Source: Cellulomonas sp. ES6
Lineage (GTDB): Bacteria > Actinomycetota > Actinomycetes > Actinomycetales > Cellulomonadaceae
Direction: 5' to 3'
Assembly: GCF_030053835.1 (NCBI RefSeq)
Contig: NZ_CP125655.1
Span: 2,728,001 to 2,792,000 of the forward strand
DNA length: 64,000 bases
This document shows, one piece after another, positions 38,978 to 48,679 of the stretch (the first letter of the stretch is position 1; each line of letters opens with the position of its first letter). A program made the translations under genes and the position numbers. The notes under the pieces are model-generated. The model worked only from the letters and a program-made list of their open reading frames with translations, was not told where the DNA came from and did no database searches.

Positions 38978-41683
38978 ATGGTCGCGTTGATCGTGATTTT
39001 CACAGCCGCCGTTCTGACAGCAGGACTGGGGTGGTACTTCTTCGGGCCGCGCACCAGCAGCCGCGCCGAGCTCCGCGACGGAAGACAGGTCGCCACCATC
39101 GTCGTCAAGGGCGGCTACTCACCGGACGTCATCGAGGTCGTCCGCGGAACGCCCGTGCGGTTGCGCTTCGACCGCCAGGAGACCGGCGACTGCTCCTCGC
39201 GCCTGGTCCTGCCCGAGTTCAAAGTGAACGCCGCCCTCGCGGCGCACCGTGTCACCGAGATCGACTTCATACCGACCCAGTCCGGTGAGTTCGGCTTCGC
39301 CTGCGGGATGAACATGCTGCACGGCACGCTGCGGGTGGTCGACGACCCGACGGACCCCGAGAGCACCCTCGTCGAGCCCGACCACCGCACGGGCCGCAGT
39401 TCGGAGCCCGAACACGACCCCCTGGTCCAGGGCGCCATCGACACCGAAGCCCGGGAACGCGCCGCGGAGGTCAAGGACTTGCGCAACCGCGTGCTCGCCG
39501 GGACGGCATTGACCACCCCCGTCCTGCTCGCGGTCATGGCGACCACGCTCCTCGGGGCTACCTGGGTGCCGCCGGTCTTGCTCGACCCGCTCGTGCAGCT
39601 CCTGCTGATCGCGCCGGTCATGGTGTACACCGGGGCGCCGATCCACCGCACCGGATGGCTCGCGTTGCGCCACCGCGCGGCCGACATGAACTCCCTGATC
39701 ACCCTGGGCACCATCGCGGCGTTCGGGTTCAGCCTGATCGCGACCTTCACCCCGGGTCTGCTACCCGCGGAGTCCCGGGAGGTCTACTACGAGGCGGTGG
39801 GCGTGATCATCACGCTCATCCTGCTCGGGCGGCTCCTGGAGACACGCGCGAAGGCGGGCACCGGCGAGGCGATCCGGGCACTGATCGGGCTCCAGCCGCG
39901 CACCGCGCGCGTCGAGCGCGGCGGGACGCAGATCGACGTCGAGATCGAAGACGTGCAGCGCGGCGACGTGGTGATCATCCGCCCCGGCGAGAAGCTGCCC
40001 GTCGACGGCGAGGTGCTCGAGGGAGCCTCAGCCGTCGACGAGTCCATGGTCACCGGTGAGCCGATGCCCGTGGCCAAGTCGGTGGGCGACACGGTCATCG
40101 GCGCGACGATCAACCAGACCGGTTCCCTGCGCTACGTCGCGACCCGGGTCGGGGCCGAGACGATGCTCGCCCAGATCATCCGCCTGGTCCGTGAGGCACA
40201 GGGCTCGAAGGCACCCATCCAGCGCCTGGTGGACAAGGTCTCGAGCTACTTCGTGCCCGCGGTCATGGCGGCAGCCGTGTGGACGTTCGTCGCCTGGTAC
40301 CTCGTGGGGCCACCGCCGTCCGTGGTCTACGCCCTCGTCGCGGCGGTGTCCGTCTTGATCATCGCCTGCCCGTGCGCCCTCGGGCTCGCGACACCACTGT
40401 CGATCACGGTCGGCACGGGCAAGGGCGCCACGAACGGCATCCTCATCCGCTCCGCCGAGGCCCTCGAGACCGCGCACAAGCTGGACACGATCGTCCTGGA
40501 CAAGACCGGCACCATCACCAACGGCGCGCCCGTGCTGACCGACGTCCTGCCCACTCCCGACTTCCAGGCCGACGAGCTCCTGGCACGTGTGGCCTCCGCA
40601 GAACAGGCTTCCGAGCACCCCCTGGCGTCCGCGATCGTTGCGGCAGCTCTCGAGCGTGGACTGCGCCTGAGCCGCCCGCAGCAGTTCGACTCCGTCACAG
40701 GCCAGGGAATCATCGCCACGCTCGACGGCTCCCAGGTCCTGGTGGGCAACGAGCGTCTGCTCAGCGGCCACGGGGTGGCCGCGGGTGCGCTGCTTCGCGA
40801 AGCCGGCCGGCTCGCCGCGGAAGGCAAGACGGCGATGCTCGTCGCGATCAACCGGATGCCCGCCGGGGTCATCGCCGTCGCGGACACGGTCAAGGACACC
40901 TCCGCCCAGGCGGTCGCAGCCCTGACCGCCCGCGGCATCGACGTGGTGATGATGACCGGCGACAACCGCGTCACGGCCGGTGCCATCGCCCGCCAGGTCG
41001 GCATCGCACGTGTCGTCGCGGAGGTTCTGCCGGAGCACAAGGCCAGCGAGGTGCGACGCCTCCAGGCCGAGGGGCGAGTGGTCGGCATGGTCGGCGACGG
41101 GATCAACGACGCGCCCGCGCTCGCCCAGGCCGACGTCGGATCCGCGATCGGCACCGGCACCGACGTGGCGATCGAGTCCTCCGACATCACCCTGATCTCC
41201 GGATCGCTGACGGGACTCGTCACGGCGATCGACCTGTCGCGCGCGACGATGCGAAACATCCGCCAGAACCTGGTGTTCGCGTTCGGGTACAACGCCATCG
41301 GCATCCCGATCGCCGCCGGCGTGCTCTACCCCGCGTTCGGACTGCTCCTGAGCCCCATGCTCGCAGCGCTCGCGATGGCGCTGTCGTCGCTGTCCGTCGT
41401 CGCGAACGCCAACCGCCTGCGCCGGTTCACCCCGCGCGCCCTGGCCGTCAGCACCACCAGCACACCGCACGCCGAACCAGCCGTCCACGTGACGGCCGAA
41501 CACGAAGGGCACACCACCATGACCCCCAGCTCCCAGGCACCCGTGGTCGACCCGGTGTGCGGCATGACCGTCGATCCTGCGGAAGCGGCGGCCACCCGGC
41601 AGTGGCGGCAGCAGACGTTCTCCTTCTGCTCGACGCAGTGCGCAACCACCTTCGACGGCGAGCCTGCCGCCTACGCATCCTGA
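38978..41683 (+). CDS. Copper P1B-1 ATPase fused to a cupredoxin domain and a YHS domain, about 901 aa
   Basis: Start taken at ATG 38978 (AAGGGG seven bases upstream); starts at 38918 and 38936 fall in or next to the operator. After a membrane anchor comes a cupredoxin-like domain ([36 protein letters not shown] with the Cys/Met ligands). The ATPase follows: [14 protein letters not shown], metal-site CPC in [11 protein letters not shown], phosphorylated DKTGT, HP locus (SEHPLASAI), [10 protein letters not shown]. The C-terminal ~45 residues are a YHS domain ([18 protein letters not shown]). It should export Cu(I); the fused domains would load or sense copper. Confidence 0.9.
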   Translation: MVALIVIFTAAVLTAGLGWYFFGPRTSSRAELRDGRQVATIVVKGGYSPDVIEVVRGTPVRLRFDRQETGDCSSRLVLPEFKVNAALAAHRVTEIDFIPTQSGEFGFACGMNMLHGTLRVVDDPTDPESTLVEPDHRTGRSSEPEHDPLVQGAIDTEARERAAEVKDLRNRVLAGTALTTPVLLAVMATTLLGATWVPPVLLDPLVQLLLIAPVMVYTGAPIHRTGWLALRHRAADMNSLITLGTIAAFGFSLIATFTPGLLPAESREVYYEAVGVIITLILLGRLLETRAKAGTGEAIRALIGLQPRTARVERGGTQIDVEIEDVQRGDVVIIRPGEKLPVDGEVLEGASAVDESMVTGEPMPVAKSVGDTVIGATINQTGSLRYVATRVGAETMLAQIIRLVREAQGSKAPIQRLVDKVSSYFVPAVMAAAVWTFVAWYLVGPPPSVVYALVAAVSVLIIACPCALGLATPLSITVGTGKGATNGILIRSAEALETAHKLDTIVLDKTGTITNGAPVLTDVLPTPDFQADELLARVASAEQASEHPLASAIVAAALERGLRLSRPQQFDSVTGQGIIATLDGSQVLVGNERLLSGHGVAAGALLREAGRLAAEGKTAMLVAINRMPAGVIAVADTVKDTSAQAVAALTARGIDVVMMTGDNRVTAGAIARQVGIARVVAEVLPEHKASEVRRLQAEGRVVGMVGDGINDAPALAQADVGSAIGTGTDVAIESSDITLISGSLTGLVTAIDLSRATMRNIRQNLVFAFGYNAIGIPIAAGVLYPAFGLLLSPMLAALAMALSSLSVVANANRLRRFTPRALAVSTTSTPHAEPAVHVTAEHEGHTTMTPSSQAPVVDPVCGMTVDPAEAAATRQWRQQTFSFCSTQCATTFDGEPAAYAS

Positions 41684-41696
41684 CCAGCCGCGCCAC

Positions 41697-43397
41697 ATGC
41701 CCGCAGCGACTGCGCCCGTCCTCCCGTCCCCGGTGCCCCGAGCCCGCGCGCTGCGTCCAGGAGGCTCAGTGCGCTGGCTCGGGGCGGCCGCGGCCGGAGG
41801 GCTGATCACCGCGGCGGCCTTCCCTGATCTTGGCTGGTGGCCGGCAGCGCTCGTCGGGGTCGCGCTGCTTGCCGCGCACCGTGAGGTGGAGTCGGTGCGC
41901 GCGGTCACCGCAAGGTGGTTCGTCTGGGGCCTGAGCTTCTTCCTCGTCCACGTCTCCTGGGCCCAGCAGGCCGCCGGCGCAGTGGCATGGTTCGCCCTGG
42001 CCACTGTCGAGTCGATCCTCGTCGCCGCGGTGGGAGCAGCCTGGGCGGCGGCCAGGCGGGCGCGCTGGGTGACTAGCCGCACGACGGTCCAGGCTGTCGT
42101 CTTTGCGTCGGTCTGGGTGGCGGGGGAGCAGCTCCGCGCGGTCTGGCCATTCGGCGGCTTCCCCTGGGGCAGGCTGGCCTTCTCGCAGACCGATGGCCCG
42201 CTGCTGGGTCTGGCGTGGCTCGGCGGCGCGCCGTTGGTGTCCTTCGCCGTGGCGCTGATTGCGTACCTGCTGACCGCGACGCTGACAGCCTGGCGCCGGG
42301 GCGAGGTCCGCACGGGTGTCTGGCTGACGGCCCTGGCCGCGGCGGCGGTGCTGGTGGGACCGGCCGTGCCGCTGGACACGAGTGCGCAAGCCGGGACGCT
42401 GCGAGTCGGTGTCGTCCAGGGGAACGTGCCCGAACCAGGCACGGACGGGGCCGCCCGGGCCTGGCGAGTGCTCACCAACCACGTCGAGGGCACCAAGTCG
42501 TTGGCCACGCAGCCCGGAGCGGAGCCTGTCGACCTGGTGATCTGGCCCGAGAACGCCACCGACATCGACCCGCGTCAGGACCCGCGGGCTGCAGCACTGG
42601 TGCAAGAGGGGGCCGCGGCGATCAACGCCCCGATCCTGGTCGGCACAGACCGCGACACCCCCGCAGGGCGCTACAACGACATGGTCGTGTGGGATCCCCG
42701 GCGGGGGCCCCTGACGTCCTACTCCAAGCAGCAACCGGCTGCGTTCGGCGAGTACGTCCCCCTGCGCGCGTTGGTCCGCGTGTTCTCCCCCGAAGTGGAC
42801 CGCGTCAGCATCGACATGATCCCTGGGACGAAGCCCGGGGTCCTGTCCGTTCCGGCCCCCCGCCTCCACCGCGACATCCCGGCCGCCACCGCGATCTGCT
42901 TCGAGGTCGCCTACGACAACCTCGTGCGTGATGCAGTGGTCCGAGGTGGGCAGTTCATCGCGGTGCCCACCAACAACGCCTCGTTCGGACGCAGCCCCCA
43001 GTCGACCCAGCAGCTCGCCATGTCCCGCCTGCGGGCGGTGGAGCACGGGCGCGCCGTCATCCAGGCGTCCACGGTGGGGGTGAGCGCCGTGATCGCTCCC
43101 GACGGCACGATGAACCTCCGGACGTCGCTGTTCACCGCGGAGACCCTCACTGCGCAGATCCCCTTACGCACCGCACTGTCACCAGCGGACCGCGCACGGG
43201 ACGCCCCGGTGGCGGTGGCGACGGTCGCGGCACTGATCGCCGTCGGCTCGGGCGTGGTGACCAGCCGCCGACGCCGACCTCCCGTGCACCCGTCTCGGCC
43301 CGGGACTGTGGCTTTGCGACTTTTCTGGCGGTCCTTCTCTAGACCTAGATGGCGGCTCGTCGTCGGTCATCGTCACGGCGTTAGCGTCAGTTCGTGA
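41697..43397 (+). CDS. lnt: Apolipoprotein N-acyltransferase
   Basis: N-terminal membrane domain with six or seven helices (AAFPDLGWWPAALVGVALLA; WPFGGFPWGRLAFSQ signature) followed by a nitrilase domain from about residue 235. The catalytic triad is visible: Glu in WPENATDI, Lys in YSKQQPAAFGEY, Cys in ICFEVAYDNL. Lnt adds the third acyl chain to lipoproteins. It lies 13 bases after the copper ATPase and is probably co-transcribed with it. The end overlaps the convergent gene by 11 bases. Confidence 0.9.
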   Translation: MPAATAPVLPSPVPRARALRPGGSVRWLGAAAAGGLITAAAFPDLGWWPAALVGVALLAAHREVESVRAVTARWFVWGLSFFLVHVSWAQQAAGAVAWFALATVESILVAAVGAAWAAARRARWVTSRTTVQAVVFASVWVAGEQLRAVWPFGGFPWGRLAFSQTDGPLLGLAWLGGAPLVSFAVALIAYLLTATLTAWRRGEVRTGVWLTALAAAAVLVGPAVPLDTSAQAGTLRVGVVQGNVPEPGTDGAARAWRVLTNHVEGTKSLATQPGAEPVDLVIWPENATDIDPRQDPRAAALVQEGAAAINAPILVGTDRDTPAGRYNDMVVWDPRRGPLTSYSKQQPAAFGEYVPLRALVRVFSPEVDRVSIDMIPGTKPGVLSVPAPRLHRDIPAATAICFEVAYDNLVRDAVVRGGQFIAVPTNNASFGRSPQSTQQLAMSRLRAVEHGRAVIQASTVGVSAVIAPDGTMNLRTSLFTAETLTAQIPLRTALSPADRARDAPVAVATVAALIAVGSGVVTSRRRRPPVHPSRPGTVALRLFWRSFSRPRWRLVVGHRHGVSVSS

Positions 43398-44256
43398 AGG
43401 TCTGCCCACTGTCGAGGGAGCGGAGCAGCGCACCTTGGCTGACGACGAGGATCTCGGCCCGGCCGTCCGGCTGGATGCGTGCGGTGACTGCTTCTGGTGC
43501 CTGGCCGACTGTCCCCCTTGAGTCCCAGGTCGCTCCCGCGTCGGTGCTGAGGAAGACGTTGCCGTCGGGTGCGACTCCGGCGACAGTCTGGTCGTCGGCG
43601 AAGGAGGTGAGCTGCAGCAGCGGCGCTTCGGGCACCACGTGCCAGGTTCGGCCGCCGTCCGCGGAGCGTGCGGGCCCGGACTGGCTCGTGGCGAGCACGG
43701 TGGTCCCGTCGGGCGAGGCTGCGAGGGAGTAGGGGGACACGGGGGGTGACAGGGTCGTCCAGGTCTGTCCGTCGGTGGTGTTCAGGACCGCGGTTCCGTC
43801 GAAGCCCGTGACCCCGGCCGCGGAGGCTGTGAGGGTGTGGAAGTCGGTCTGTCCTTCGCGCGAGAGGGTCGACCATGTCTCGCCGGCGTCGGTGGATTCG
43901 ATCAGTCCGACGGGGTTGGGCATGTCCACGCCGGGCCCGGGGTGCCCTGAGGCGTAGAAGTGGTCGGGGCCGGCCACGGTGAAGCCCATCAGGTCGATGA
44001 CCGGACCGACCCGGACGGGACCGGTGTCGTCGTAGCGGAACAGGCCATCGTGAGTAGCCAGGTAGACCTTGTCGTCGGCCGGGTTTAACGCGACACCGTG
44101 CACATGGTCGCTGGGCAGGCCCTGCACGCTCGGAGGTTGTGCGGCGCTGTCGGATTGCTCCGTAGCGGGGGTGGAGCAGCCGGCCAGGGCCAGCACGACG
44201 GCAGCGACAGCGAGGGTGGTAGGGCGCGCTCGGCGCGTCCTCCAGGCAGCGGGCAT
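43387..44256 (-). CDS. BNR/sialidase-like beta-propeller lipoprotein, 289 aa
   Basis: Signal peptide with lipobox LALAGC. The mature protein has repeated Asp-box motifs (STDAGETWSTLS, NTTDGQTWTTLS, SADGGRTWHVVP, STDAGATWDSRG, SLDSGQTF), typical of a six-bladed propeller, and starts with LPSDHVHGVALNP. It resembles the F510_1955-type glycosyl-hydrolase-like proteins. These often lie in copper or heavy-metal clusters and may bind ligands rather than cut sugars. It follows the CcdA/TlpA/LspA/ATPase operon on the same strand. Confidence 0.8.
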   Translation of the reverse strand: MPAAWRTRRARPTTLAVAAVVLALAGCSTPATEQSDSAAQPPSVQGLPSDHVHGVALNPADDKVYLATHDGLFRYDDTGPVRVGPVIDLMGFTVAGPDHFYASGHPGPGVDMPNPVGLIESTDAGETWSTLSREGQTDFHTLTASAAGVTGFDGTAVLNTTDGQTWTTLSPPVSPYSLAASPDGTTVLATSQSGPARSADGGRTWHVVPEAPLLQLTSFADDQTVAGVAPDGNVFLSTDAGATWDSRGTVGQAPEAVTARIQPDGRAEILVVSQGALLRSLDSGQTFTN

Positions 44257-44302
44257 GGCAGGTGTCCGTTCGTTCGGCGGGTGCTGGCAGCTGGGGTAGA
44301 GC

Positions 44303-45073
44303 TCAGATGACGGTCACGAAGCCTCCGATGAGTCCTTGGAGGCTTTGGGTCCATGCGGTCCACAGCCCGGTCATCAGGGCGACGCCGATCAGGACCAGCA
44401 TTCCCCCGCCGATCCGCATGATCGCGACGCGGTGGTGACGGAGGAACGTCACCGCGGCGGTGGAGCGGTGCGCGCCTAGGGCGATCAACACGAACGGGAT
44501 GCCGAGTCCGGCGGCGTAGGCCGCGGCCAGGAGCGCGCCACGTAGGGCGCTGGCCTCGTTCAGGGACAACGACAGGACGGTGGCCAAGGTGGGCCCGATG
44601 CAGGGCGCCCATCCGAGGCCGAAGACGATGCCGAGGATGGGTGCGCCGAGCAGTCCCTGGCGGGGGGCGAGGTGGAGGCGCCGTTCGCGTTGTAGGCCGG
44701 GGATCCACCCGAGGAACGACAGGCCCATGAGCACGACCAGGGCACCCATGACGGGCATGACGACCGAGAGCCAGGGCCGTATCGCGACGCCGAGGGAGCC
44801 GAAGGCGACCCCGAGCAGGACGAAGACCGCGGAGAAGCCCAGGACGAACAGGGCGACGCCGGTCAGTAGGACGGCTCTGGACCGTTGGCCTGTGGAGGCG
44901 CCGCTCATTCCGGTGACGAAGGCGAAGTACCCGGGCAGCAGCGGGATGACGCAGGGTGAGGCGAACGAGACGACTCCGGCGATGGTCGCCACGGGGACCG
45001 CCAAGAGCATCGGCCCGGAGAAGGCGGTCTCCTGGAACGTGCTGGCCAGGTCCTGCCAGAACCCACCGCTCAC
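44303..45073 (-). CDS. ccdA: CcdA-type cytochrome c biogenesis/thiol-disulfide transporter, 256 aa
   Basis: GTG overlaps the stop of the TlpA-like gene (GTGA). Six membrane helices with the two conserved cysteine sites: SFASPCVIPLLPGYFAFV in the first and GLGWAPCIGPTLATVLSL in the fourth. It transfers reducing power across the membrane to the TlpA-like lipoprotein encoded immediately upstream. Second CcdA-like protein of the island (the other is at 34368). Confidence 0.9.
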   Translation of the reverse strand: MSGGFWQDLASTFQETAFSGPMLLAVPVATIAGVVSFASPCVIPLLPGYFAFVTGMSGASTGQRSRAVLLTGVALFVLGFSAVFVLLGVAFGSLGVAIRPWLSVVMPVMGALVVLMGLSFLGWIPGLQRERRLHLAPRQGLLGAPILGIVFGLGWAPCIGPTLATVLSLSLNEASALRGALLAAAYAAGLGIPFVLIALGAHRSTAAVTFLRHHRVAIMRIGGGMLVLIGVALMTGLWTAWTQSLQGLIGGFVTVI

Positions 45074-45720
45074 GGCGTCTCGGCCAGTGCTGTGTCGATC
45101 AGCTCGCGCAGGGTGGTGGGGTCCAGGCGCCCGATGATGCGTCCCATTACCCGGGCTTGCCGGTCCAGCACCACGGTCGTCGGGACGGCCTCGACCGGCA
45201 CCCGTCCCTGGAGCGCGGCGATCGCGGTCCCGTCGGCGTCGTGGATGCTGGGGTAGGGGATCTGGAAGTTGCGTTCGAACGGCTGCGCAGCGCCGGCGTC
45301 GTCGGTCCCGTTGATCCCGATGAAGTGGACTCCTTCGTCGGCGTAGTCCGTGGCGGCGGCGACAAGGTCGGGCGCCTCGGCCCGGCACGGTGGGCAGGCC
45401 GCGTACCAGGTGTTGATCACCACGACGTCACCAGCCCATGCACCGGTGTCCACGTCGGCGCCCGCGAAGTCCGTGCCGACCAGGCGCACGGGCTCCCCGC
45501 GATCCGCGGCATCCCACATCGCCACCGTGCCATCCCCGGAGACGTACCCGGCCTCGGTGCCGTCCTCCGTCCACCCCCCCGTCACCGCCGACGTGCAGCC
45601 GGCAAGGGAGATCGCGGCGATCGTCCCGAAGAGCAGGCCCCGGACCGCCGTGCGGCGGGCCCTGCCGGGGGTGGGGCGCACCGTGTGTCGCCGACCCGCC
45701 GGCACCTCCTCGACTCTCAT
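45070..45720 (-). CDS. TlpA/ResA-like thioredoxin lipoprotein, 216 aa
   Basis: ATG overlaps the lspA stop (ATGA). The signal peptide ends in a lipobox (ISLAGC). The thioredoxin fold has NTWYAACPPCRAEAP with a CPPC active site, and VPTTVVLDRQARV with the cis-proline. Length and layout match extracytoplasmic reductases that pair with CcdA. It is translationally coupled to both neighbours. Confidence 0.9.
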   Translation of the reverse strand: MRVEEVPAGRRHTVRPTPGRARRTAVRGLLFGTIAAISLAGCTSAVTGGWTEDGTEAGYVSGDGTVAMWDAADRGEPVRLVGTDFAGADVDTGAWAGDVVVINTWYAACPPCRAEAPDLVAAATDYADEGVHFIGINGTDDAGAAQPFERNFQIPYPSIHDADGTAIAALQGRVPVEAVPTTVVLDRQARVMGRIIGRLDPTTLRELIDTALAETP

Positions 45721-46265
45721 GTTGACCACTCTTCTTGGGAGCGTTCCGCTGTACTGGGCTCACGATCGTCGGGCGCACGGCGGCGGAGTGCGGTCAGCAG
45801 CAGCAGGGCGGCGCCGGTGACGATGGCGGTGTCGGCGAGGTTGAAGGTCGGGAACCACCCGCTGTGCAGGTAGTCCGTGACGACGCCGTCCCCGGCCCGG
45901 TCCACGAGGTTCGCGACGGCACCGCCCAGGACCAGGGCGAAGGCGGCCAGTCGCCCTCGCGTGGGGGCGGCGGCGGTCCGCCAGGCGACCACGGCGACCG
46001 CGGCCGTGACGAGGGCGGTGACGGTGAGCACGAGCCAGGTCGGGGCGCCGGCCCCGACGGAGAAGGCGACCCCAGGGTTGTAGGCCAGCCGCAGATCGAC
46101 CGGGCCGGCCGGGACGACACGGTCGCCCTGCAGCGCTGTCACCGCCCACGCCTTGGCGCTCAGGTCGACGGCGGCGACCAGCGCGGCACCCAGGCCTGCT
46201 GCGACGCGGCGCCCCGCCGGGGCCCCCGCACCGGTCTGGCGTGCGCTTGTCGTCGTCGCGGTCAT
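45717..46265 (-). CDS. lspA: Signal peptidase II (lipoprotein)
   Basis: ATG overlaps the ATPase stop. Four membrane helices; the catalytic aspartates are in GGAVANLVDRAGDGVVTDYL and FNLADTAIV, with LRLAYNPGVAF as the NPG motif. It cleaves lipobox signal peptides after Lgt action. Encoded directly upstream of a lipoprotein gene and within an operon headed by a metal repressor, so lipoprotein processing here is metal regulated. Confidence 0.92.
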   Translation of the reverse strand: MTATTTSARQTGAGAPAGRRVAAGLGAALVAAVDLSAKAWAVTALQGDRVVPAGPVDLRLAYNPGVAFSVGAGAPTWLVLTVTALVTAAVAVVAWRTAAAPTRGRLAAFALVLGGAVANLVDRAGDGVVTDYLHSGWFPTFNLADTAIVTGAALLLLTALRRRAPDDREPSTAERSQEEWST

Positions 46266-48229
46266 CGGGCGACCGGTGCCGGACGCTCGAGGGCCACGGG
46301 CGACCCGGTCGCGGTGGCGTGCGGGAGGGGGCGGGTGCGCCCGGCGCGGACACCGTTGGCGATCACGACGACCTCGGCGACCTCGTGGACGAGCACCACC
46401 GCGGCCAGCCCCAGGGCCCCGGTCAGGGCCAGGGGCATGAGCACGACGATGATCGCCAGGGACAGGCCGACGTTCTGCAGCATGATGCGCCGGGCCCTGC
46501 GGGCGTGGGTGAACGCCTGGGGTAGGTGGCGCAGGTCCTCGCCCATCAGCGCGACGTCGGCGGTCTCGATCGCGACGTCGGTGCCCATGGCGCCCATCGC
46601 GATGCCCAGGTCCGCGGTCGCCAGGGCGGGGGCGTCGTTGACGCCGTCGCCGACCATGGCGGTGCGGCGCTGGGTCCGCAGCTGGGCGACCAGTGCGGCC
46701 TTGTCCTCCGGGCGCAGATCGGCGTGCACCTGGTCGATGCCAACCTCCCGGGCCAGGGCGGTGGCGGTCAGGGTGTTGTCGCCGGTGAGCATGGCGACGT
46801 GGTAGCCGTCGCGGCGCAGCTGGGCCACGACCCGCGCTGCCTCGGGCCGCAGCTCGTCGCGCACCGCCACCGCGCCGAGCAGCTGCCCGTCCTCCTCGAT
46901 CAAGACGGCGGTGGCACCGGCCTGCTGCATCCGCTCCACCTCGTCGGCCAGGACGCCGGACTGCACCCAGCCGGGACGGCCGAGCCGGACCGGTCGACCC
47001 TCGAAGGTGCCGGTCAGGCCGGCGCCGGGCACGGCTTCGACGTCGGTCGCCGGGGTGAGCGCCGGCACGGCGGCCAGGATCGCGCGCGCCAGGGGGTGCT
47101 CGCTGCGGGCCTCGAGGGCCGCAGCGACCTCCAGCACGCGGTCCTCGGTGTGTCCGGGGGCCGCGACGACGGCCACCACGGCGGGCGCGTTGCGGGTGAG
47201 GGTCCCGGTCTTGTCCAGCGCGACCCCGCGGATCGCGCCGAGGGCCTCGAGCGCCGCACCGCCCTTGATCAGCACGCCTTGCTTGGATGCGGCGCCGACG
47301 GCGGCGACGACGGACACCGGCACGGAGATCGCCAGGGCGCACGGTGAGGCCGCGACCAGGACGACCAGCGCCCGTTCGATCCACGTGCCGGGGTCGCCCA
47401 GGAGGCTGCCGGCGACGGCGATGAGGGTGGCGGCGATCATCACGCCGGGCACCAGCGGCTTGGCGATGCGGTCGGCGAGCCGCTGGGCCTGACCCTTGCG
47501 GGACTGCTCGGCCTCGACGATGCGCACGATCCGCGCCAGGGAGTTGTCCTCGGCCGTGGTGGTGACCTCCACCTCCAGCGCACCGGAGCCGTTGATCGAC
47601 CCGGCGTACACCGTCTGCCCGGGCCCGGCCTCCACCGGCACGGACTCACCGGTGATGGCCGAGACGTCCAGCGCGGTCCGGCCCGTGCGGATCAGCCCGT
47701 CGGTGGCGACCCGCTCACCGGGCTTGACCAGCATCACGTCCCCGATCCGCAGCTCCCCGGGGGACACGCTCGTCTGCGAGCCGTCGCGCAGCACGGTGGC
47801 CTGCGCCGGCACCAGGCTCAGCAGCGCCCGAAGGCCGCGTCGGGTGCGGGCCAGGGAGTACTCCTCCAGGCCCTCGCTGATCGAGAACAAGAACGCCAAC
47901 GCGGCCGCCTCCGCGACCTCGCCCAGCAGGACCGCGCCGATCGCGGCGATCGTCATCAGCGTCCCGACGCCGATCTTGCCCTTGCCCAGCCGGCGCAGCG
48001 TGCTCGGCACGAAGGTCCACGCCCCGACCAGCAGGGCGGCCCAGTTCAAGGCGAGGGCGACCGTGGGCTGCTCCACGGACCCCACGATCAGGGCTGCCAG
48101 GAGCAGGACGCCGGCGACCGCGGCGAAGCGCAGCTCGCTGACCTCCCACAGCCGCTCGGCCTCGTGCTCCTCGGCCTCCTTGCCCGCGGGGGTGGTCTCG
48201 TCGTCGCTGCAGCCGCACGCGTCGCTCAT
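46262..48229 (-). CDS. Heavy-metal P1B ATPase with SPC motif, 655 aa
   Basis: Start ATG 48229 overlaps the ArsR stop. A short CGCSDDETTP head replaces the usual HMA domain. Core motifs: TGESVPVE, AASPCALAISVP (SPC metal site), DKTGTLT, SEHPLARAIL, GDGVNDAPAL. The SPC motif and LVHEVAEVVVI in the last helix point to the P1B-4 group (Co/Fe and related metals) or a divergent Zn/Cd pump. First product of a five-gene run: repressor, pump, lspA, TlpA, CcdA. Confidence 0.88.
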   Translation of the reverse strand: MSDACGCSDDETTPAGKEAEEHEAERLWEVSELRFAAVAGVLLLAALIVGSVEQPTVALALNWAALLVGAWTFVPSTLRRLGKGKIGVGTLMTIAAIGAVLLGEVAEAAALAFLFSISEGLEEYSLARTRRGLRALLSLVPAQATVLRDGSQTSVSPGELRIGDVMLVKPGERVATDGLIRTGRTALDVSAITGESVPVEAGPGQTVYAGSINGSGALEVEVTTTAEDNSLARIVRIVEAEQSRKGQAQRLADRIAKPLVPGVMIAATLIAVAGSLLGDPGTWIERALVVLVAASPCALAISVPVSVVAAVGAASKQGVLIKGGAALEALGAIRGVALDKTGTLTRNAPAVVAVVAAPGHTEDRVLEVAAALEARSEHPLARAILAAVPALTPATDVEAVPGAGLTGTFEGRPVRLGRPGWVQSGVLADEVERMQQAGATAVLIEEDGQLLGAVAVRDELRPEAARVVAQLRRDGYHVAMLTGDNTLTATALAREVGIDQVHADLRPEDKAALVAQLRTQRRTAMVGDGVNDAPALATADLGIAMGAMGTDVAIETADVALMGEDLRHLPQAFTHARRARRIMLQNVGLSLAIIVVLMPLALTGALGLAAVVLVHEVAEVVVIANGVRAGRTRPLPHATATGSPVALERPAPVAR

Positions 48230-48627
48230 CGTGCCCTCTCCTTCGTTGCCGGGGTCGAGTCGTGCTCGTCGACCGGCAGGGTTGCGTAGGTGGGGCACAG
48301 CGCGACGGCGTTCCCTGTGGCTGCCAGCAGCCCCTCGGCCGCGGCCAGCAGGTCCATCAGCTCCGGGCGCGTCAGGTGGTACACCGACGCGCGGCCCTGC
48401 GGGCGGAAGTCGACCAGGCCGCACTCGCGCAGGCAGGCGAGGTGGTTGGAGACCGTTGACTGGCCAAGCCCGAGCGCGGCGCACAGGTCCACCACCCGCG
48501 CCTCGCCCAGAGCCAGCCGGCGCACCAGCGCCAACCGGGTCGGGTCGCTCAGGCCCCGGAACAGCGCCACGGCAGGCGCCAACGCCGCGCGCCCCGCGAC
48601 ATCAGTACTTGCGGCAATCATCTGCAT
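48226..48627 (-). CDS. ArsR-family metal repressor, 133 aa
   Basis: Start taken at ATG 48627; ATG 48621 is equally possible and both lie inside the operator. Winged helix: LSDPTRLALVRRLALGEARV, LGLGQSTVSNHLACLRECGLV, with cysteines in the recognition helix (ACLREC) as in CmtR/CadC-type sensors of Cd(II)/Pb(II), and a C-terminal CPTY. Its stop overlaps the SPC ATPase start. Confidence 0.85.
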   Translation of the reverse strand: MQMIAASTDVAGRAALAPAVALFRGLSDPTRLALVRRLALGEARVVDLCAALGLGQSTVSNHLACLRECGLVDFRPQGRASVYHLTRPELMDLLAAAEGLLAATGNAVALCPTYATLPVDEHDSTPATKERAR

Positions 48628-48638
48628 GTGCTGATGAT
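48617..48638. promoter_or_regulatory. Operator of the ArsR-type repressor
   Basis: ATCATCTGCATGTGCTGATGAT, an imperfect 22-bp dyad (8 of 11 positions symmetric). ATCATC...GATGAT is the usual ArsR half-site form. It covers the repressor start codons and lies between the divergent repressor and methyltransferase genes, so it may control both. Confidence 0.7.
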
Positions 48639-48679
48639 ACAACGTCGCGCTGATCGATGTCGTGGGAGGAGGGTGTGCG

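Noticed and set aside
40028..42565. 845-codon minus-strand frame opposite the copper ATPase and lnt
   Set aside because: It spans two unrelated plus-strand genes with clear catalytic motifs; no domain of its own.
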